A DNA stretch of 64,000 nucleotides from Paraburkholderia phenoliruptrix (GTDB taxonomy: Bacteria; Pseudomonadota; Gammaproteobacteria; Burkholderiales; Burkholderiaceae): contig NZ_JAEUAV010000031.1 in assembly GCF_019511605.1 (NCBI RefSeq), positions 24,036 through 88,035 of the forward strand. Reading direction: 5' to 3'. Of this stretch, positions 38,146 to 47,784 are shown one piece after another (within the stretch, counting starts at the first letter, position 1; each line of letters begins with the position of its first letter). The notes beneath the pieces were generated by a model. The model was given only the letters and a program-made list of their open reading frames with translations. It was not told where the DNA came from and searched no databases. The position numbers and the translations under genes are program-made.

Positions 38146-39342
38146 TCAGTCCGCCTGCTTGCGCAGGAATGCCGGAATGTCGTACGTGTCGACGCCCTTT
38201 TCCTGCAGCGCCTGCACGTGCGAAGCCGCGGTGTCGCGCGACGTGCGCCATACCGCCGGCGTATCCAGCGCGCCGTAGTCGGCGGTGCTGGCGTGCGACG
38301 GCGTTGCATACGTAGCGTGCTGTGCGCTGATCGGCTGGTTGTCGGTACCGGTGCGCAGCAAGGTCATCGGAGCGGACTGCTGCTTCTTCGCCGCACGGCC
38401 CAGACCCGTTGCCACCACGGTCACGCGCAGCGCGTCGCCCATTGCATCGTCGTACACCGCGCCGAAAATAACCGTGGCGTCTTCTGCGGCGTAGCTCTTG
38501 ATGGTGTTCATCACTTCGCGCGTTTCCGACAGACGCAGCGAACGGCTCGACGTGATGTTGACCAGCACGCCGCGCGCGCCCGACAGATCCACGCCTTCCA
38601 GCAGCGGGCTCGCAACGGCCTGCTCGGCTGCCAGACGCGCGCGATCGACGCCGGCCACCGTCGCCGTGCCCATCATCGCCTTGCCCTGCTCGCCCATCAC
38701 CGTCTTCACGTCTTCGAAGTCAACGTTCACCAGACCGTCGACGTTGATGATTTCCGCGATGCCGGCCACTGCGTTGTTCAGAACGTCGTCAGCGCACTGG
38801 AAGCACTTGTCCATTTCGGCGTCGTCGCCCATCACCTCGAACAGCTTGTCGTTCAGAACGACGATCAGCGAGTCGACGTGATCCTCCAGTTGCTGCGAAC
38901 CGGCTTCTGCTACACGCATGCGCTTGCCGCCTTCGAACTCGAACGGCTTGCTGACCACGCCAACGGTCAGGATGCCCATTTCTTTGGCGATCTGCGCAAC
39001 CACGGGTGCTGCGCCCGTACCCGTGCCGCCGCCCATGCCCGCGGTGATGAAGACCATGTGCGCGCCACGCAGTGCGTCGGCAATACGCTCGCGTGCTTCT
39101 TCCGCTGCGGCGCGGCCCATTTCCGGCTTGGCGCCGGCGCCCAAACCCGTGTTGCCCAACTGGATCACCGCGGTGGCGCGCGAACGCGACAAAGCCTGCG
39201 CGTCCGTGTTCATCACGATGAAGTCGACGCCTTGCACGCCTTTGTTGATCATGTGCTGAACAGCATTGCCGCCAGCGCCACCTACTCCGACCACCTTGAT
39301 GATGGTGCCGTTCGTTTCGGTTTCCAGCATTTGGAAATCCAT
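38146..39342 (-). CDS. ftsZ: Cell division protein FtsZ
   Basis: A 398-residue tubulin homologue that polymerises into the Z ring. The GTP-binding tubulin signature GGGTGTG is near 106-112; the T7 synergy loop includes NVDFEDVKT. The disordered linker (~320-380) ends in the conserved tail YDIPAFLRKQAD, which binds FtsA, ZapD and others. The start at 39342 (MDFQMLE) is the family start. It is last in the dcw cluster, 117 bp after ftsA, so an extra promoter there is plausible. Confidence 0.98.
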   Translation of the reverse strand: MDFQMLETETNGTIIKVVGVGGAGGNAVQHMINKGVQGVDFIVMNTDAQALSRSRATAVIQLGNTGLGAGAKPEMGRAAAEEARERIADALRGAHMVFITAGMGGGTGTGAAPVVAQIAKEMGILTVGVVSKPFEFEGGKRMRVAEAGSQQLEDHVDSLIVVLNDKLFEVMGDDAEMDKCFQCADDVLNNAVAGIAEIINVDGLVNVDFEDVKTVMGEQGKAMMGTATVAGVDRARLAAEQAVASPLLEGVDLSGARGVLVNITSSRSLRLSETREVMNTIKSYAAEDATVIFGAVYDDAMGDALRVTVVATGLGRAAKKQQSAPMTLLRTGTDNQPISAQHATYATPSHASTADYGALDTPAVWRTSRDTAASHVQALQEKGVDTYDIPAFLRKQAD

Positions 39343-39459
39343 GATGCCTCCGTCAAGATAAAAAATTGCAGCCACTCGGCCGTTATTCGGCAGGAGATCG
39401 GGCAACCTCCTGTCGCGCGCCAGCCGCCGGCACCAGCGCGTATTTCGAAAATGAATGCG

Positions 39460-40692
39460 TTAGAAGTTGCCGAGGAACCAGTCCTTCATGCGCGTGAACA
39501 CCTGGCCCATCGAGCCCGACTGCACCGCGACCTTGCGGCCGCGCATGCGCTGCGAGCGTCCTTCGACGAGCAGGCCCATTGCCGTCGAATAGCGCGGATT
39601 GCGCACCACGTCGGCGAGACCGCCCGCATACTCGGGCACGCCGATACGCACTGGCTTGAGGAAAATGTCCTCGCCCAGTTCGACCATGCCGAGCATCATC
39701 GACGCGCCGCCCGTCAGCACGACGCCCGAGCTCAGCAGTTCCTCGTAACCCGACTCGCGCACCACCTGCTGCACGAGCGAAAACAGTTCTTCGACACGCG
39801 GCTCGATCACCGCTGCCAGCGCCTGGCGCGACAGCGTGCGCGGACCGCGCTCGCCGAGGCCCGGCACCTCGATCATTTCGTCCGGATCGGCGAGCGCCTG
39901 CTTGGCGATGCCGTAATCCACCTTGATGTCTTCCGCATCCGGCGTCGGCGTGCGCAAGGCCATCGCGATGTCGCTCGTGATCTGGTCGCCGGCAATCGGA
40001 ATCACCGCGGTGTGGCGAATCGCGCCTTCGCTGAAGATCGCGATGTCGGTCGTGCCGCCGCCGATGTCCACCAGCACCACGCCCAGTTCCTTTTCGTCTT
40101 CCGTCAGCACCGCGAGCGACGACGCGAGCGGCTGCAGAATCAGATCGTTCACTTCGAGCCCGCAGCGGCGCACGCACTTCACGATGTTCTGCGCCGCGCT
40201 CACCGCGCCGGTGACGATATGCACCTTCACTTCGAGGCGAATGCCGCTCATGCCGATCGGCTCGCGCACGTCTTCCTGACCGTCGATGATGAATTCCTGC
40301 GTGAGGATATGCAGCACCTGCTGGTCGGTCGGAATGTTGATGGCCTTCGCCGTTTCGATCACGCGCGCCACATCGGCCTGCGTGACTTCCTTCTCCTTGA
40401 TCGCCACCATGCCGCTCGAATTGAAGCTGCGAATGTGGCTGCCGGCGATGCCGGTGAAGACATTGGTGATCTTGCAGTCGGCCATCAGTTCGGCTTCTTC
40501 CAGCGCGCGCTGAATGGACTGCACGGTGGCTTCGATGTTCACCACCACGCCTTTCTTGAGCCCCTTCGATTCGCTCTGGCCGAGGCCGATCACCTCGTAG
40601 TGACCTTCGCCCTTCAGCTCGGCGACGATGGCCACGACCTTCGACGTCCCGATGTCGAGGGCGACCAGCAGATCTTTATAGTCTTTACTCAT
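39460..40692 (-). CDS. ftsA: Cell division protein FtsA
   Basis: A 410-residue actin-like ATPase that tethers FtsZ to the membrane. The phosphate-1 motif is ALDIGTSKV; the SHS2/1C domain follows (~85-160). The C-terminal amphipathic helix (FTRMKDWFLGNF) is the membrane-targeting sequence. It is 27 bp downstream of ftsQ. Confidence 0.98.
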   Translation of the reverse strand: MSKDYKDLLVALDIGTSKVVAIVAELKGEGHYEVIGLGQSESKGLKKGVVVNIEATVQSIQRALEEAELMADCKITNVFTGIAGSHIRSFNSSGMVAIKEKEVTQADVARVIETAKAINIPTDQQVLHILTQEFIIDGQEDVREPIGMSGIRLEVKVHIVTGAVSAAQNIVKCVRRCGLEVNDLILQPLASSLAVLTEDEKELGVVLVDIGGGTTDIAIFSEGAIRHTAVIPIAGDQITSDIAMALRTPTPDAEDIKVDYGIAKQALADPDEMIEVPGLGERGPRTLSRQALAAVIEPRVEELFSLVQQVVRESGYEELLSSGVVLTGGASMMLGMVELGEDIFLKPVRIGVPEYAGGLADVVRNPRYSTAMGLLVEGRSQRMRGRKVAVQSGSMGQVFTRMKDWFLGNF

Positions 40693-40719
40693 AGCGTGCT
40701 CATTGCGTGTGATGTCCGT

Positions 40720-41472
40720 TTACTTCTTGCCCTTGTCGGGTTCGCTGATAAAGCGCATGCCAGCGGCACGAATCGCGAAACCGTTCGGATAGCGCAAGTC
40801 CGCATACTCGATATCCTTTCCCCAACGTTGCGTCACCGCGTTCCAGGCCGCGGTCAGCCGCTTGCTGCGGTCGAGCAGCGTGTCCTGATTGCGTTCGCGC
40901 CCCAGCTCCACCTGCATGCCGTTGGACAGCTTCACTGTCCACGCGTAGCGCGGCGACAGCGTGACTTCTTCCGGCGTGGCGTCGAGCGGCGCAAACCACT
41001 TCTGAAAGTCGTGATAACGCGCGACCACTTCCTTGGCCGTGCCGTCCGGGCCGTCGAATGCGGGCAGCTCTTCTTCGAGCTCGCCCTGGTTCGCGGTGAA
41101 CAGCTCGCCGTCGACGCTCACCAGCTGATCGCTGCCCCACGTGCCAAGCGGCTTGTACTCTTCCAGCGTGACAGCCAGCGCGTTCGGCCAGACCCGTCGC
41201 ACGCTCGCGTGGCGCACCCACGGCATCTGTTCGAACGCCTGGCGCGCGACGTCCAGGTCGACCGTGAAGAAGTTGCCCTTCAACCGCCCGACGACGCCCG
41301 CGCGCACCGTCGGCGAATTGATGTGCTCCGTATCGCCGTCGATCTGGATCTCGCGCAGCGCGAAATTCGGGCGCTGGATCAGCCAGTAACCGCCCGCCGC
41401 CAGCAGCACGAGCACCAGCAACGCATGCAATGCGCTGGCGGCGAGATTGAGCTGGCGAACGTTGTTCCACAT
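40720..41472 (-). CDS. ftsQ: Cell division protein FtsQ
   Basis: A 250-residue bitopic protein: short cytoplasmic start, membrane segment at ~14-31 (ALHALLVLVLLAAGGYWLI), a POTRA domain (~38-110, FALREIQIDGDTEHIN) and the beta domain. It forms the FtsQLB complex. It lies 36 bp after ddlB. Confidence 0.95.
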   Translation of the reverse strand: MWNNVRQLNLAASALHALLVLVLLAAGGYWLIQRPNFALREIQIDGDTEHINSPTVRAGVVGRLKGNFFTVDLDVARQAFEQMPWVRHASVRRVWPNALAVTLEEYKPLGTWGSDQLVSVDGELFTANQGELEEELPAFDGPDGTAKEVVARYHDFQKWFAPLDATPEEVTLSPRYAWTVKLSNGMQVELGRERNQDTLLDRSKRLTAAWNAVTQRWGKDIEYADLRYPNGFAIRAAGMRFISEPDKGKK

Positions 41473-41508
41473 GGTGTTGCTTTCGGGTTGCCCCGCTTAG
41501 TGCTTCGA

Positions 41509-42462
41509 TTAGTCCTTCAAGGTCAGCGCCAACACGCCGACCACCAGTTCCTGATAGCTGATGCCGACCGCACGCGCCGCTTTCGGCGGCAGCGAGTGAT
41601 CGGTCATGCCGGGCGCCGTATTCACTTCCAGGAAGTACGGGTTGCCGTCGGCGTCGAGCATGAAATCGGCGCGGCCCCAGTCGGTGCAGCCGAGCACGTC
41701 GAACGCGCGGCGCGCCAGCACTTTCATGCGCGCTTCCTCGTCCGGCGTGAGACCGCACGGAATCAGATACTGCGTGTCGTTTGCGATGTACTTCGCGTGA
41801 TAGTCGTAGAACTCGCCGGCCGGCACGATGCGAATGACGGGCAGGTCCAGATTGCCCGCGATGCACGCGGTGTATTCGCCGCCGCCCTCGATGCTCTTCT
41901 CCACCACCACGATCCTGTCGTACTTCACCGCCTCGACGAGCGCCGCGGGCAGCGCGTCCGCGCTCTTCACCTTGATCACGGCGACGCTCGAGCCTTCGCT
42001 TGCCGGCTTCACGAAGAGCGGCAAACCGAGTTTCGCGACAATGTCTTTCGCGCGCGCTTCGTAGTCGTCGCCGCGCATCACGGCTTCGAACGGCGGCGTC
42101 GGAATGCCGAGTTGCTGCCACACGAGCTTGGTGCGGAACTTGTCGAGTCCGAGCGCCGAACCCAGCACGCCGCTGCCCGTGTACTTGATGCCGTAGAAAT
42201 CCAGCGCGCCCTGAATCTGGCCGTTCTCGCCGTAGCCGCCATGCAGCGCGTTGAACGCGCGCACGAAGCCTTCTTCCTTCAGTGCGGCAAGCGGACGCTC
42301 GGACGGATCGAACGGATGCGCGTCCACGCCGGCGTCGCGCAGACCTTGCAGCACGAGGCGCCCGGAATTGAGCGAGACCTCGCGCTCGGCGGAATTCCCG
42401 CCGAGCAGCACGGCCACCTTGCCGAATTTCTTCGCGAGTTGATCTGACTGATTACTGCTCAT
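41509..42462 (-). CDS. ddlB: D-alanine--D-alanine ligase B
   Basis: A 317-residue ATP-grasp ligase making the D-Ala-D-Ala dipeptide used by MurF. The N-terminal VAVLLGGNSAEREVSLNSG and ATP-site FVKPASEGSSVAV are conserved, and EVNTAPGMT near the end binds magnesium. The start at 42462 follows the murC stop by one base (TGA-G-ATG), indicating coupling; open frame upstream to 42501 is inside murC. Confidence 0.97.
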   Translation of the reverse strand: MSSNQSDQLAKKFGKVAVLLGGNSAEREVSLNSGRLVLQGLRDAGVDAHPFDPSERPLAALKEEGFVRAFNALHGGYGENGQIQGALDFYGIKYTGSGVLGSALGLDKFRTKLVWQQLGIPTPPFEAVMRGDDYEARAKDIVAKLGLPLFVKPASEGSSVAVIKVKSADALPAALVEAVKYDRIVVVEKSIEGGGEYTACIAGNLDLPVIRIVPAGEFYDYHAKYIANDTQYLIPCGLTPDEEARMKVLARRAFDVLGCTDWGRADFMLDADGNPYFLEVNTAPGMTDHSLPPKAARAVGISYQELVVGVLALTLKD

Positions 42463-42463
42463 C

Positions 42464-43867
42464 TCACACCTTCGTTTCCTGAGCGAGACGAACCGGCACA
42501 CCGCCGATCGAACCCGCGCCCATCGTGATCACCACATCGCCGTCGCGCACGATCGCTGCGAGCGCGCCCGGCACTTCGTCCACCGTATCGACGAACACCG
42601 GCTCGACCTTGCCCGCCACGCGCAGCGCGCGTGCGAGCGCGCGGCCGTCCGCTGCGACGATCGGCGCTTCGCCGGCCGAATACACCTCGGTCAGCACCAG
42701 CGCGTCGACGGTCGACAGCACCTTTACAAAGTCTTCGAAACAGTCGCGCGTGCGCGTAAAACGGTGCGGCTGGAACGCGAGCACGAGACGCCGCCCCGGA
42801 AAAGCGCCGCGCGCCGCCGCAACCGTGGCCGCCATCTCGACCGGGTGATGACCGTAGTCGTCGACCAGCGTGTAGGCGCCCCGCGTTTGGCCGTCGGCAA
42901 TGACGGGCACTTCGCCATAGCGCTGGAAGCGCCGGCCCACGCCGTTGAAGTCCGCCAGCGCCCGCTGGATGTCGGCGTCTTTCACTTCGAGTTCAGTGGC
43001 GATCGCGATGGCGGCGAGCGCGTTCTGCACGTTGTGCTCGCCCGGCAGGTTCAACGTGATGTCGAGCGGCGCGGCGTCTTCGCGCATCGCGGTGAAATGC
43101 ATCTTGCCGTCGCGCGCTTCTACGTTGACCGCGCGCACCTGCGCGTCCGGCGCGAAGCCATAGCGAATGATCGGCTTGGAGACGAACGGCAGAATCTCCT
43201 TCACGTTGGGGTCGTCGACGCACAGCACGGCAATGCCGTAAAACGGCAGACGGTGCGTGAATTCGATGAACGCCTGCTTCAGGCGCGCGAAGTCGTGGCC
43301 GTAGGTGTCCATGTGATCGGCGTCGATGTTCGTGATGACTTCGATCACCGGAAACAGATTCAGGAACGAAGCATCCGACTCGTCCGCTTCGGCGACGATG
43401 AAGTCGCCCGTGCCGAGCCGTGCGTTCGCGCCGGCGCTGATCAGCCGTCCGCCAATCACGAAGGTCGGGTCGAGTCCGCCTGCGGCCAGCACGCTTGCCA
43501 CGAGCGACGTCGTAGTGGTCTTGCCGTGCGTGCCGGCAATGGCGATGCCCTGCTTCAGGCGCATCAGTTCGGCGAGCATCACCGCGCGCGGCACGATCGG
43601 AATGCGACGATGCCGCGCCGCCAGCACTTCGGGGTTGTCGCTGCGCACCGCCGTCGAGACGACCACGGCGTTAGCACCTTCTATGTTTTCCGCCGCATGC
43701 CCGATCGCAATGCGCGCGCCGAGCGCGGCGAGGCGATCCGTCACGGCATTGCTCGAAAGATCCGAGCCGCTCACCTGATAGCCGAGGTTGACCAGCACCT
43801 CGGCGATGCCGCTCATGCCGACACCGCCGATGCCGACAAAGTGAATATGTTTGACGATGTGTTTCAT
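42464..43867 (-). CDS. murC: UDP-N-acetylmuramate--L-alanine ligase
   Basis: A 467-residue Mur ligase that adds L-Ala to UDP-MurNAc. The N-terminal IHFVGIGGVGMSGIA is the MurC Rossmann signature; the ATP site is GTHGKTTTTS. The start at 43867 overlaps the murG stop by ATGA. Normal length and order. Confidence 0.97.
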   Translation of the reverse strand: MKHIVKHIHFVGIGGVGMSGIAEVLVNLGYQVSGSDLSSNAVTDRLAALGARIAIGHAAENIEGANAVVVSTAVRSDNPEVLAARHRRIPIVPRAVMLAELMRLKQGIAIAGTHGKTTTTSLVASVLAAGGLDPTFVIGGRLISAGANARLGTGDFIVAEADESDASFLNLFPVIEVITNIDADHMDTYGHDFARLKQAFIEFTHRLPFYGIAVLCVDDPNVKEILPFVSKPIIRYGFAPDAQVRAVNVEARDGKMHFTAMREDAAPLDITLNLPGEHNVQNALAAIAIATELEVKDADIQRALADFNGVGRRFQRYGEVPVIADGQTRGAYTLVDDYGHHPVEMAATVAAARGAFPGRRLVLAFQPHRFTRTRDCFEDFVKVLSTVDALVLTEVYSAGEAPIVAADGRALARALRVAGKVEPVFVDTVDEVPGALAAIVRDGDVVITMGAGSIGGVPVRLAQETKV

Positions 43868-44982
43868 TGCTTTCCTTCTGGGCTCGCGCCCGAAATCGAA
43901 CCCGCCACGCTCGCGCAAATCTGCGCGACCTGTTGCGTGGCGTCGGGTTTCGCGAGCGAGCGCGAACGCTCCGCCATGTCCGCGAGACTTTCCCGCGTCT
44001 GGCTGCGCAACCAGTCGGCGAGTTTTTCCGCCGACAGATCGCGTTGTTGCACGACCAGCGCCGCGCCGTTGTCGGCGAGAAACGCTGCATTGGTGGTCTG
44101 GTGATCGTCCACCGCATACGGGAACGGCACGAACAACGCAGCCACACCTACCGCCGAAATCTCCGACACCGTCATTGCACCCGAGCGGCAGATCACGAGA
44201 TCTGCTTTTTCGTAGGCGCTCGTCATGTCGTCGATGAACGGCACGAGTTGCAGATCCGCGCCTGTTTGCAGGCCGGCTGCCGCGTAGTTCCTGGTCAGAT
44301 CGTCGATATGCTTCGCGCCTGCCTGATGCACGATGTGCGGCCGTTCGTCGGGGCGCAGCAGCGCAATCGCGCGCGGCACCACTTCATTGAGCGCCGCAGC
44401 ACCCAGACTGCCGCCCACTACCAGCACATTCAGCGGACCCTTGCGTTCTGCATAGCGTGCTTTGGGCGCAATCGCGCGTGCAAGTTCCGCACGAATCGGA
44501 TTGCCGGTCCATTCGCCGCGTGGCAGCGCATTCGGAAAGGCGACGAGTACGCGTTTCGCGAGTTTGGCGAGCACCTTGTTGGCGAGGCCTGCAATCGAAT
44601 TCTGTTCGTGCAGCACGAGCGGTCGGCCGCTCAACGCAGTCATGAGGCCGGCCGGAAACGTGATGTAGCCGCCCATGCCGAGCACCACGTCGGGCTTCAC
44701 GCGACGCAGCACGCTCAAACTCTGCGTGCACGCGCGCAGCAGATTCATCGGCAGCATGAGCTTGGTTTTCAGGCCTTTGCCGCGCAGTCCGCCAAAGCGC
44801 ACGTATTCCATCGGAATGCCGTGTTTCGGTACGAGCGTCGCTTCCATGCCCGCGGGGTTGCCGAGCCATACGACCTTCCAGCCCCACGCCTGCATCAGGT
44901 GCGCGACCGCGAGCCCCGGGAACACGTGTCCCCCGGTGCCGCCGGCCATCACCATCAGCGTGCGTTGCTGCGTGAGGGTCAT
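43864..44982 (-). CDS. murG: Lipid II synthase MurG
   Basis: A 372-residue peripheral glycosyltransferase that adds GlcNAc to lipid I, giving lipid II. The donor/acceptor loops GGTGGHVFPGLA (~14-25) and GGSLGAAALNE are visible, and CRSGAMTVSE matches the UDP-GlcNAc site. ATGA overlaps on both sides join it to ftsW and murC. Confidence 0.97.
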   Translation of the reverse strand: MTLTQQRTLMVMAGGTGGHVFPGLAVAHLMQAWGWKVVWLGNPAGMEATLVPKHGIPMEYVRFGGLRGKGLKTKLMLPMNLLRACTQSLSVLRRVKPDVVLGMGGYITFPAGLMTALSGRPLVLHEQNSIAGLANKVLAKLAKRVLVAFPNALPRGEWTGNPIRAELARAIAPKARYAERKGPLNVLVVGGSLGAAALNEVVPRAIALLRPDERPHIVHQAGAKHIDDLTRNYAAAGLQTGADLQLVPFIDDMTSAYEKADLVICRSGAMTVSEISAVGVAALFVPFPYAVDDHQTTNAAFLADNGAALVVQQRDLSAEKLADWLRSQTRESLADMAERSRSLAKPDATQQVAQICASVAGSISGASPEGKQ

Positions 44983-46247
44983 ACTTTGCCCCCGCGCATC
45001 AGCACCCGGTTCTCGTAGTCCACCCGCATCAGCACCGCAACTGCGACGCAGTTCAACAGAATGCCCGAGCCGCCGTAACTGACGAGCGGCAAGGTCAGAC
45101 CTTTGGTCGGCAGCAAGCCGAGATTCACGCCCATGTTGATGAAGGTCTGCGCGCCGAACCAGATACCGACGCCCTTGGCCACGAGACCCGCGAACGTCCG
45201 GTCGAGCGCAAGCGCCTGACGGCCAATCTCAAACGAACGGCGCACGATCCAGTAAAACATCAGGATCACGACGAGCACCCCGACGAAGCCAAGTTCTTCG
45301 CCGATCACCGCGAGGATGAAGTCGGTATGCGCTTCCGGCAGATAGTTGAGCTTCTCGACGCTACCGCCGAGGCCCACGCCGAACCACTCGCCGCGGCCAA
45401 AGGCGATCAGCGAGTGCGTCAATTGATATGCCTTGCCCTGCGCGTAGCGGTCGTCCCACGGATCGAGATACGCAAAGATCCGCTCGCGCCGCCACGGCGA
45501 CGCCCACACCAGCAAGCTGAACGTGCCGACCGCCGTGGCGACCAGCCCGCCGAACAGCTTGCCGTTCACGCCGCCGAGAAACAGCAGTCCCATGGCAATC
45601 GCGGCGATCACCATGAACGCGCCCATGTCCGGCTCGAGCAGCAGCAGCGCACCGACGAGGCCGACCGCCATCGCCATCGGCAAAAAGCCCTTGGCGAAGC
45701 TGTGCATGTATTCCTGCTTGCGCACGGTGTAGTTCGCCGCGTAGATCGTCACCGCGAGCTTCATGATTTCCGACGGCTGCATGTTCGTGATACCGAGCGG
45801 AATCCAGCGGCGCGCGCCGTTCACGCCCTTGCCGACGTGCGGGATCAGCACGATCACGAGAGCAGCGAGTGCGATCAGGAACAGCTTGGGTGCGTACTTG
45901 TCCCACGTCGAGATCGGGATGCGGAAGGACACGACGCCGACCACGGCGCCCATCACCACGAAAATCAACTGGCGCACGAGGAACGCGTAGTCGCGGTACG
46001 CCGCGTACTTCGGCGAATCGGGCATTGCGATCGACGCCGAGTACACCATCACCACGCCGAGCCCGAGCAGCGCGACCACCACCCACAGCAGCGAGTGATC
46101 GTAGTCGAGCATGCGTGAGCGCAGCGGCCGCACGCCGTTCACGGCGCTCGCAAGACCGCTGCCGCCCGTGCGGGAACCGACGCGCGCGGCGCCGGCAGCC
46201 TCACCCGAGCCGCCCGCGCGTAGACCGAACCGTTCCGACCAGCTCAT
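44979..46247 (-). CDS. ftsW: Septal peptidoglycan polymerase FtsW
   Basis: A 422-residue SEDS-family glycosyltransferase with about ten membrane segments that polymerises lipid II together with FtsI. SEDS blocks include KYAAYRDYAFLVRQ, RWIPLGITNMQPSE and PFVSYGGSG-like LPLVSYGGSG. The start at 46247 gives a ~45-residue cytoplasmic N-tail and a 4-bp ATGA overlap with murD; the frame is open to 46502 inside murD but without a plausible start. Confidence 0.96.
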   Translation of the reverse strand: MSWSERFGLRAGGSGEAAGAARVGSRTGGSGLASAVNGVRPLRSRMLDYDHSLLWVVVALLGLGVVMVYSASIAMPDSPKYAAYRDYAFLVRQLIFVVMGAVVGVVSFRIPISTWDKYAPKLFLIALAALVIVLIPHVGKGVNGARRWIPLGITNMQPSEIMKLAVTIYAANYTVRKQEYMHSFAKGFLPMAMAVGLVGALLLLEPDMGAFMVIAAIAMGLLFLGGVNGKLFGGLVATAVGTFSLLVWASPWRRERIFAYLDPWDDRYAQGKAYQLTHSLIAFGRGEWFGVGLGGSVEKLNYLPEAHTDFILAVIGEELGFVGVLVVILMFYWIVRRSFEIGRQALALDRTFAGLVAKGVGIWFGAQTFINMGVNLGLLPTKGLTLPLVSYGGSGILLNCVAVAVLMRVDYENRVLMRGGKV

Positions 46248-47758
46248 ATCATCGTCCCCCGTTCGGCCGCAATCTCTTCCACCGTGCTGCGAAACACCGC
46301 TGCGCGATGCGCGTAACCCTTGAACATGTCGAAGCTTGCGCACGCCGGCGAGAGCAGCACGGCGTCGCCCGGTTGCGCGAGCGCGGCGGCCGCACGCGTC
46401 GCTTCTTCGAGCGTGGCGTGATCCGTAATGGCGATGCCGGTGTCTTCGAGCGCCGCGCGAATCTGCGGCGCGTCGCGGCCGATCAGCATGACGCCGCGGC
46501 ACCAGCGCATGACGGGCGCGGCGAGCGGTTCGAAATCCTGACCTTTGCCGTCGCCGCCCGCAATCAGCACGACGCGTTGCGCGAGACCGTCGAGCGCGGC
46601 GACGGTAGCGCCCACGTTGGTTCCCTTGCTGTCGTCGACGTAGTCGATGCCGTCGATGGAAGCGATCAGTTCCACGCGATGCGGCTCGCCGCGATACTCG
46701 CGCAAGCCGTGCAACAACCGCGCGGCAGGCAAGCCGATCGCCCGCGCAAGCGCATACGCGGCCAGCGCGTTGGCGGCGTTGTGCAAACCGCGAATGCGCA
46801 ATGCGTCCGCGGGCATCAGACGCTTGAGCGCAATGTTCGGCGGCGCGACCGCTTCGTTCTTGCGACGCCGCTTCGGCGCGGGTTCGTCGCTGGCATCGAG
46901 ATCGTGCGCTTCGACGAGCCAGATCATGCCGTTATCGCGCAGCAAGCCGTAATCGCCGCCGTTCTTCGGCTCGGTTACGCCGAACGTGACCATCTCGGCG
47001 TCGCTCGACTCGGAAGGCGCGAGCGCCATGACGCGCGCGTCGTCGCGATTGAGCACGCGTACGGTTTGTGTACCAAAAATGCGGCCCTTGGCGGCGGCGT
47101 AGGCATCCAGACCGCCATGCCAGTCGAGGTGATCCTGCGTGATGTTGAGAATCGCGGCCGCGTCCGGTTCGAAGGTGTGCGAGGTTTCGAGCTGGAAGCT
47201 CGATAGTTCGAGCACCCACACGTCGGGTAGCGCGGTGTTGTCGATGGCTTCGCTCAGTTTGTCGAGCAGCGCCGGACTGATGTTGCCCGCCACCGCAACC
47301 TTCTTGCCCGCACGCTCGCAGAGCAGGCCGGTCAGACTGGTGGTCGTGGTCTTGCCGTTCGTGCCGGTAATGGCGACCACTTTCGGCGCGTAGCCGTTTT
47401 CGCCCAGCGTTCTGAGCGCTTGTGAAAACAGTTCGAGCTCACCCCACACCGGGATGCCCTGCTCGCGCGCCGCGGTGATGAGCGGCAACAGGTCGGCCGC
47501 AAGCGGCGACAGACCAGGACTGATGGCAACGAGCTCTACCCCTTCCAGCAGCACCGGCGAAAACGGGCCGCCCACGAACGCGGCGTCGACGCCGTGCGCT
47601 TCCAGCGCGGACAGATTCGGCGGCACCTCGCGCGTGTCGGCCACACGCAGCCGACAGCCGTGCCGCGCGCACCAGCGCGCCATCGCGAGACCGGATTCAC
47701 CCAGTCCCAGCACGAGCACCATCGGCTTTTGCCGATCCCGAAACTTCTCGCCGAACAT
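46244..47758 (-). CDS. murD: UDP-N-acetylmuramoylalanine--D-glutamate ligase
   Basis: A 504-residue Mur ligase adding D-Glu. The N-terminal VLVLGLGESGLAMARW and ATP site GTNGKTTTTSL are present. It is longer than E. coli MurD (438): part of the excess is an insertion around residues 260-300 with a basic APKRRRKNE stretch, seen in other Burkholderia as I recall. ATGA overlap with ftsW. Confidence 0.96.
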   Translation of the reverse strand: MFGEKFRDRQKPMVLVLGLGESGLAMARWCARHGCRLRVADTREVPPNLSALEAHGVDAAFVGGPFSPVLLEGVELVAISPGLSPLAADLLPLITAAREQGIPVWGELELFSQALRTLGENGYAPKVVAITGTNGKTTTTSLTGLLCERAGKKVAVAGNISPALLDKLSEAIDNTALPDVWVLELSSFQLETSHTFEPDAAAILNITQDHLDWHGGLDAYAAAKGRIFGTQTVRVLNRDDARVMALAPSESSDAEMVTFGVTEPKNGGDYGLLRDNGMIWLVEAHDLDASDEPAPKRRRKNEAVAPPNIALKRLMPADALRIRGLHNAANALAAYALARAIGLPAARLLHGLREYRGEPHRVELIASIDGIDYVDDSKGTNVGATVAALDGLAQRVVLIAGGDGKGQDFEPLAAPVMRWCRGVMLIGRDAPQIRAALEDTGIAITDHATLEEATRAAAALAQPGDAVLLSPACASFDMFKGYAHRAAVFRSTVEEIAAERGTMI

Positions 47759-47784
47759 CGTCTGCTTCCTTTAATACCTGCTGC

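Noticed and set aside
37952..38251. Minus-strand frame overlapping the ftsZ 3' end
   Set aside because: Arg/Ser-rich, overlaps the FtsZ tail in another frame, no start signal.
38047..42447. 1466-codon plus-strand open frame across ftsZ-ddlB
   Set aside because: Antisense shadow caused by high GC at third positions; five real genes on the minus strand explain it.
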